A stretch of 64,000 nt of DNA. Origin: Isoetes taiwanensis (lineage: Eukaryota > Streptophyta > Lycopodiopsida > Isoetales > Isoetaceae). Position numbers and translations under genes: made by a program. How positions within the stretch are numbered: the first letter of the stretch is position 1; each line of letters begins with the position of its first letter. Location of the stretch: the NCBI GenBank assembly GCA_021234155.1, contig JAJEKV010000047.1:10907701-10971700 (forward strand), given 5' to 3'. This document shows, one piece after another, positions 62,717-64,000 of this stretch. The notes beneath the pieces were generated by a model. It ran no database searches. It worked only from the letters and a program-made list of their open reading frames with translations, and was not told the DNA's origin.

Positions 62717-64000
62717 CCATTCCGAGCATGAATCGCTCATTGTTGCCGCTCCACGACGTCAAGGTCGATCGCGCAGATGAGCTTTGTGTGGATGGTAAGC
62801 AGACCGCCCGGTGTGTGTGGGTTCCTCAAGAATGATCTACCCATTTGTCATTCCCGTAGTATGATCGCCACATGGCGAGCTCTCATTATATACCAAACAA
62901 GCCTTGACGTTCACTGAAGCTTGTAAATATTGGGGTCCCTTCTTGAAAAGTTTGATTTCTGATCCATATATAGGGCCTGTGTTTTCTGTAGCCTCGCAAT
63001 CAATCTTATCTTTACAATTGTTCATCCAGATCTTTACTTGTTGAAGCCATTCTTCTCTTTTGCTCTTCCTCGGCACAACTTCTCAACCTTGCAAATCTGG
63101 AAAAGTTTTTGGTTTTAATTAGAAATTTTTCGATGTAGGCACATGTCGGTCAATGGGAGCCTATTTTCGGTGGAGGATTTTCTGCTTCCAGAAGCTTTCT
63201 TCTGTTTGCCGGATTGGCAAGATTGGCAGTCTCCAGAAGCAGTCAGAGGAACCGAATGGAAGTTGGAGCTGATTTAGGTAAGTTTGTGTCCCACTTGCCA
63301 ATTTACTGCATTCAAGAAGAGTCTCCATTTTATCCGAGAAGCTTGGCCTTTGTAGAATAGCTTGGCCTTCGTACTAGACTGTGCATAGTCCAAGAGGGCA
63401 ATCCTTTATTGCAATAGCAACTTGTTTAATGCTCTTTAGATGCTATCTAATAGTGGAGCCCGGAGATGACAACCCTCCAAACATTAGCTTCTTATTTAAG
63501 TCTCATGGTGCACCATAGGCAAATTATCAAAATCTTATATTGTTTCCTAGTGTGTGACTAATGATTTGGGAACGACTATGTACATGAAGTAGCATATCTA
63601 TAGTATGTCTAATATATAGGTACCTGGGTACCATCCTTGGTCAGACTATAGATCTTTAGCACAATCTCAACTATTTATACTTGTTTTATTCAAGTTATCG
63701 AAGATCCTAGCAGTACCATACTTGAATATGATGAACTATAGGCAACCATTAATTGCTAGATACTTTATTAGACTTACTTGATGTATATATTCTAACTAAG
63801 GGTGAACAAGATTGGAGAGATATGCCATCTATTGACCTAACACCATTGTAAGCAAGAAAGGTATAATAAATAGGAAAAAAAAAAAACTCATCTAATAAGA
63901 CCGGATGAAGACCCTTATCAGATAGTCTTTAATCGAAGGCATTTTCAAAATTGAAAAAGATTCAAAGGCAGATCTGAAAGTATAAAATACAGCAGCGCAC
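62717..64000. repeat. Duplicated segment, copy 2 (runs off the window)
   Basis: Direct copy of 56545-57827. The body is nearly identical, but a handful of positions differ by block replacement rather than point change (for example TGTGTGG and GTGTGTGTGG where copy 1 has other sequence). The right boundary is beyond the window end. Confidence 0.85.

Overview
This looks like nuclear DNA from a plant-lineage (streptophyte) eukaryote with a repeat-rich genome. The one clearly intact gene is a 25-exon plant-type ISWI chromatin-remodelling ATPase at 42544-48746 on the + strand. Its introns are mostly 70-125 bp, far shorter than is usual in seed plants with large genomes. The gene fragments (ACT-repeat protein, tRNA isopentenyltransferase, CDC20, cyclophilin) and the LINE reverse transcriptases also read as plant or streptophyte-algal. 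I cannot name the species. A bryophyte, lycophyte, fern or charophyte alga fits better than a flowering plant.

Layout. 1-7 kb: AT-rich sequence without recognisable genes, with a TTAAGTTAAG-rich remnant and a dense patch of short tandem repeats and hairpins at 4.0-5.4 kb. 7.2-11.6 kb: a LINE ORF2 in two pieces, endonuclease then reverse transcriptase. About 2.3 kb separates them, holding a long inverted-repeat element and minus-strand fragments of CDC20 and a cyclophilin. 11.9-12.4 kb: a second inverted-repeat element. 12.7-16.7 kb: minus-strand exon-like pieces, of which only an IPT9-like tRNA isopentenyltransferase fragment is recognised. 17-18.2 kb: a LINE 3' tail and a 454-bp MITE. 23.5-30.2 kb: a 3.35-kb unit present twice in direct tandem. 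31.6-37 kb: remnants of a pogo-like transposase, an SLC1/DAACS-type carrier and an ACT-domain protein. 38.3-41 kb: a decayed Ty3/gypsy element lacking the core of its reverse transcriptase. 41.3-48.7 kb: the ISWI gene, with possible exons of an unknown gene head-to-head upstream. 49.7-51.1 kb: a repeat rich in a TTTTGC motif, containing a LINE tail. 54.9-56 kb: tandem units with GCATGC palindromes. 56.5-57.8 and 62.7-64 kb: two copies of a duplicated segment, the first bordered by a perfect 49-bp inverted repeat. 58.1-58.9 kb: a solo LTR with a 5-bp target-site duplication. 60.5-61.5 kb: another decayed LINE.

Functionally the window is one housekeeping chromatin gene in a sea of mobile-element debris. 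Five fragments of recognisable cellular genes (CDC20, cyclophilin, IPT9, DAACS carrier, ACR) all lie on the minus strand, all are partial and several carry visible lesions. Transposon capture or simple decay could explain this; the sequence alone does not decide. The most unusual structures are the paired inverted-repeat elements, whose arms match each other almost perfectly within a copy although the copies differ, and the recurring CCCTTCGGG-type hairpins found at LINE 3' ends and beside other elements.
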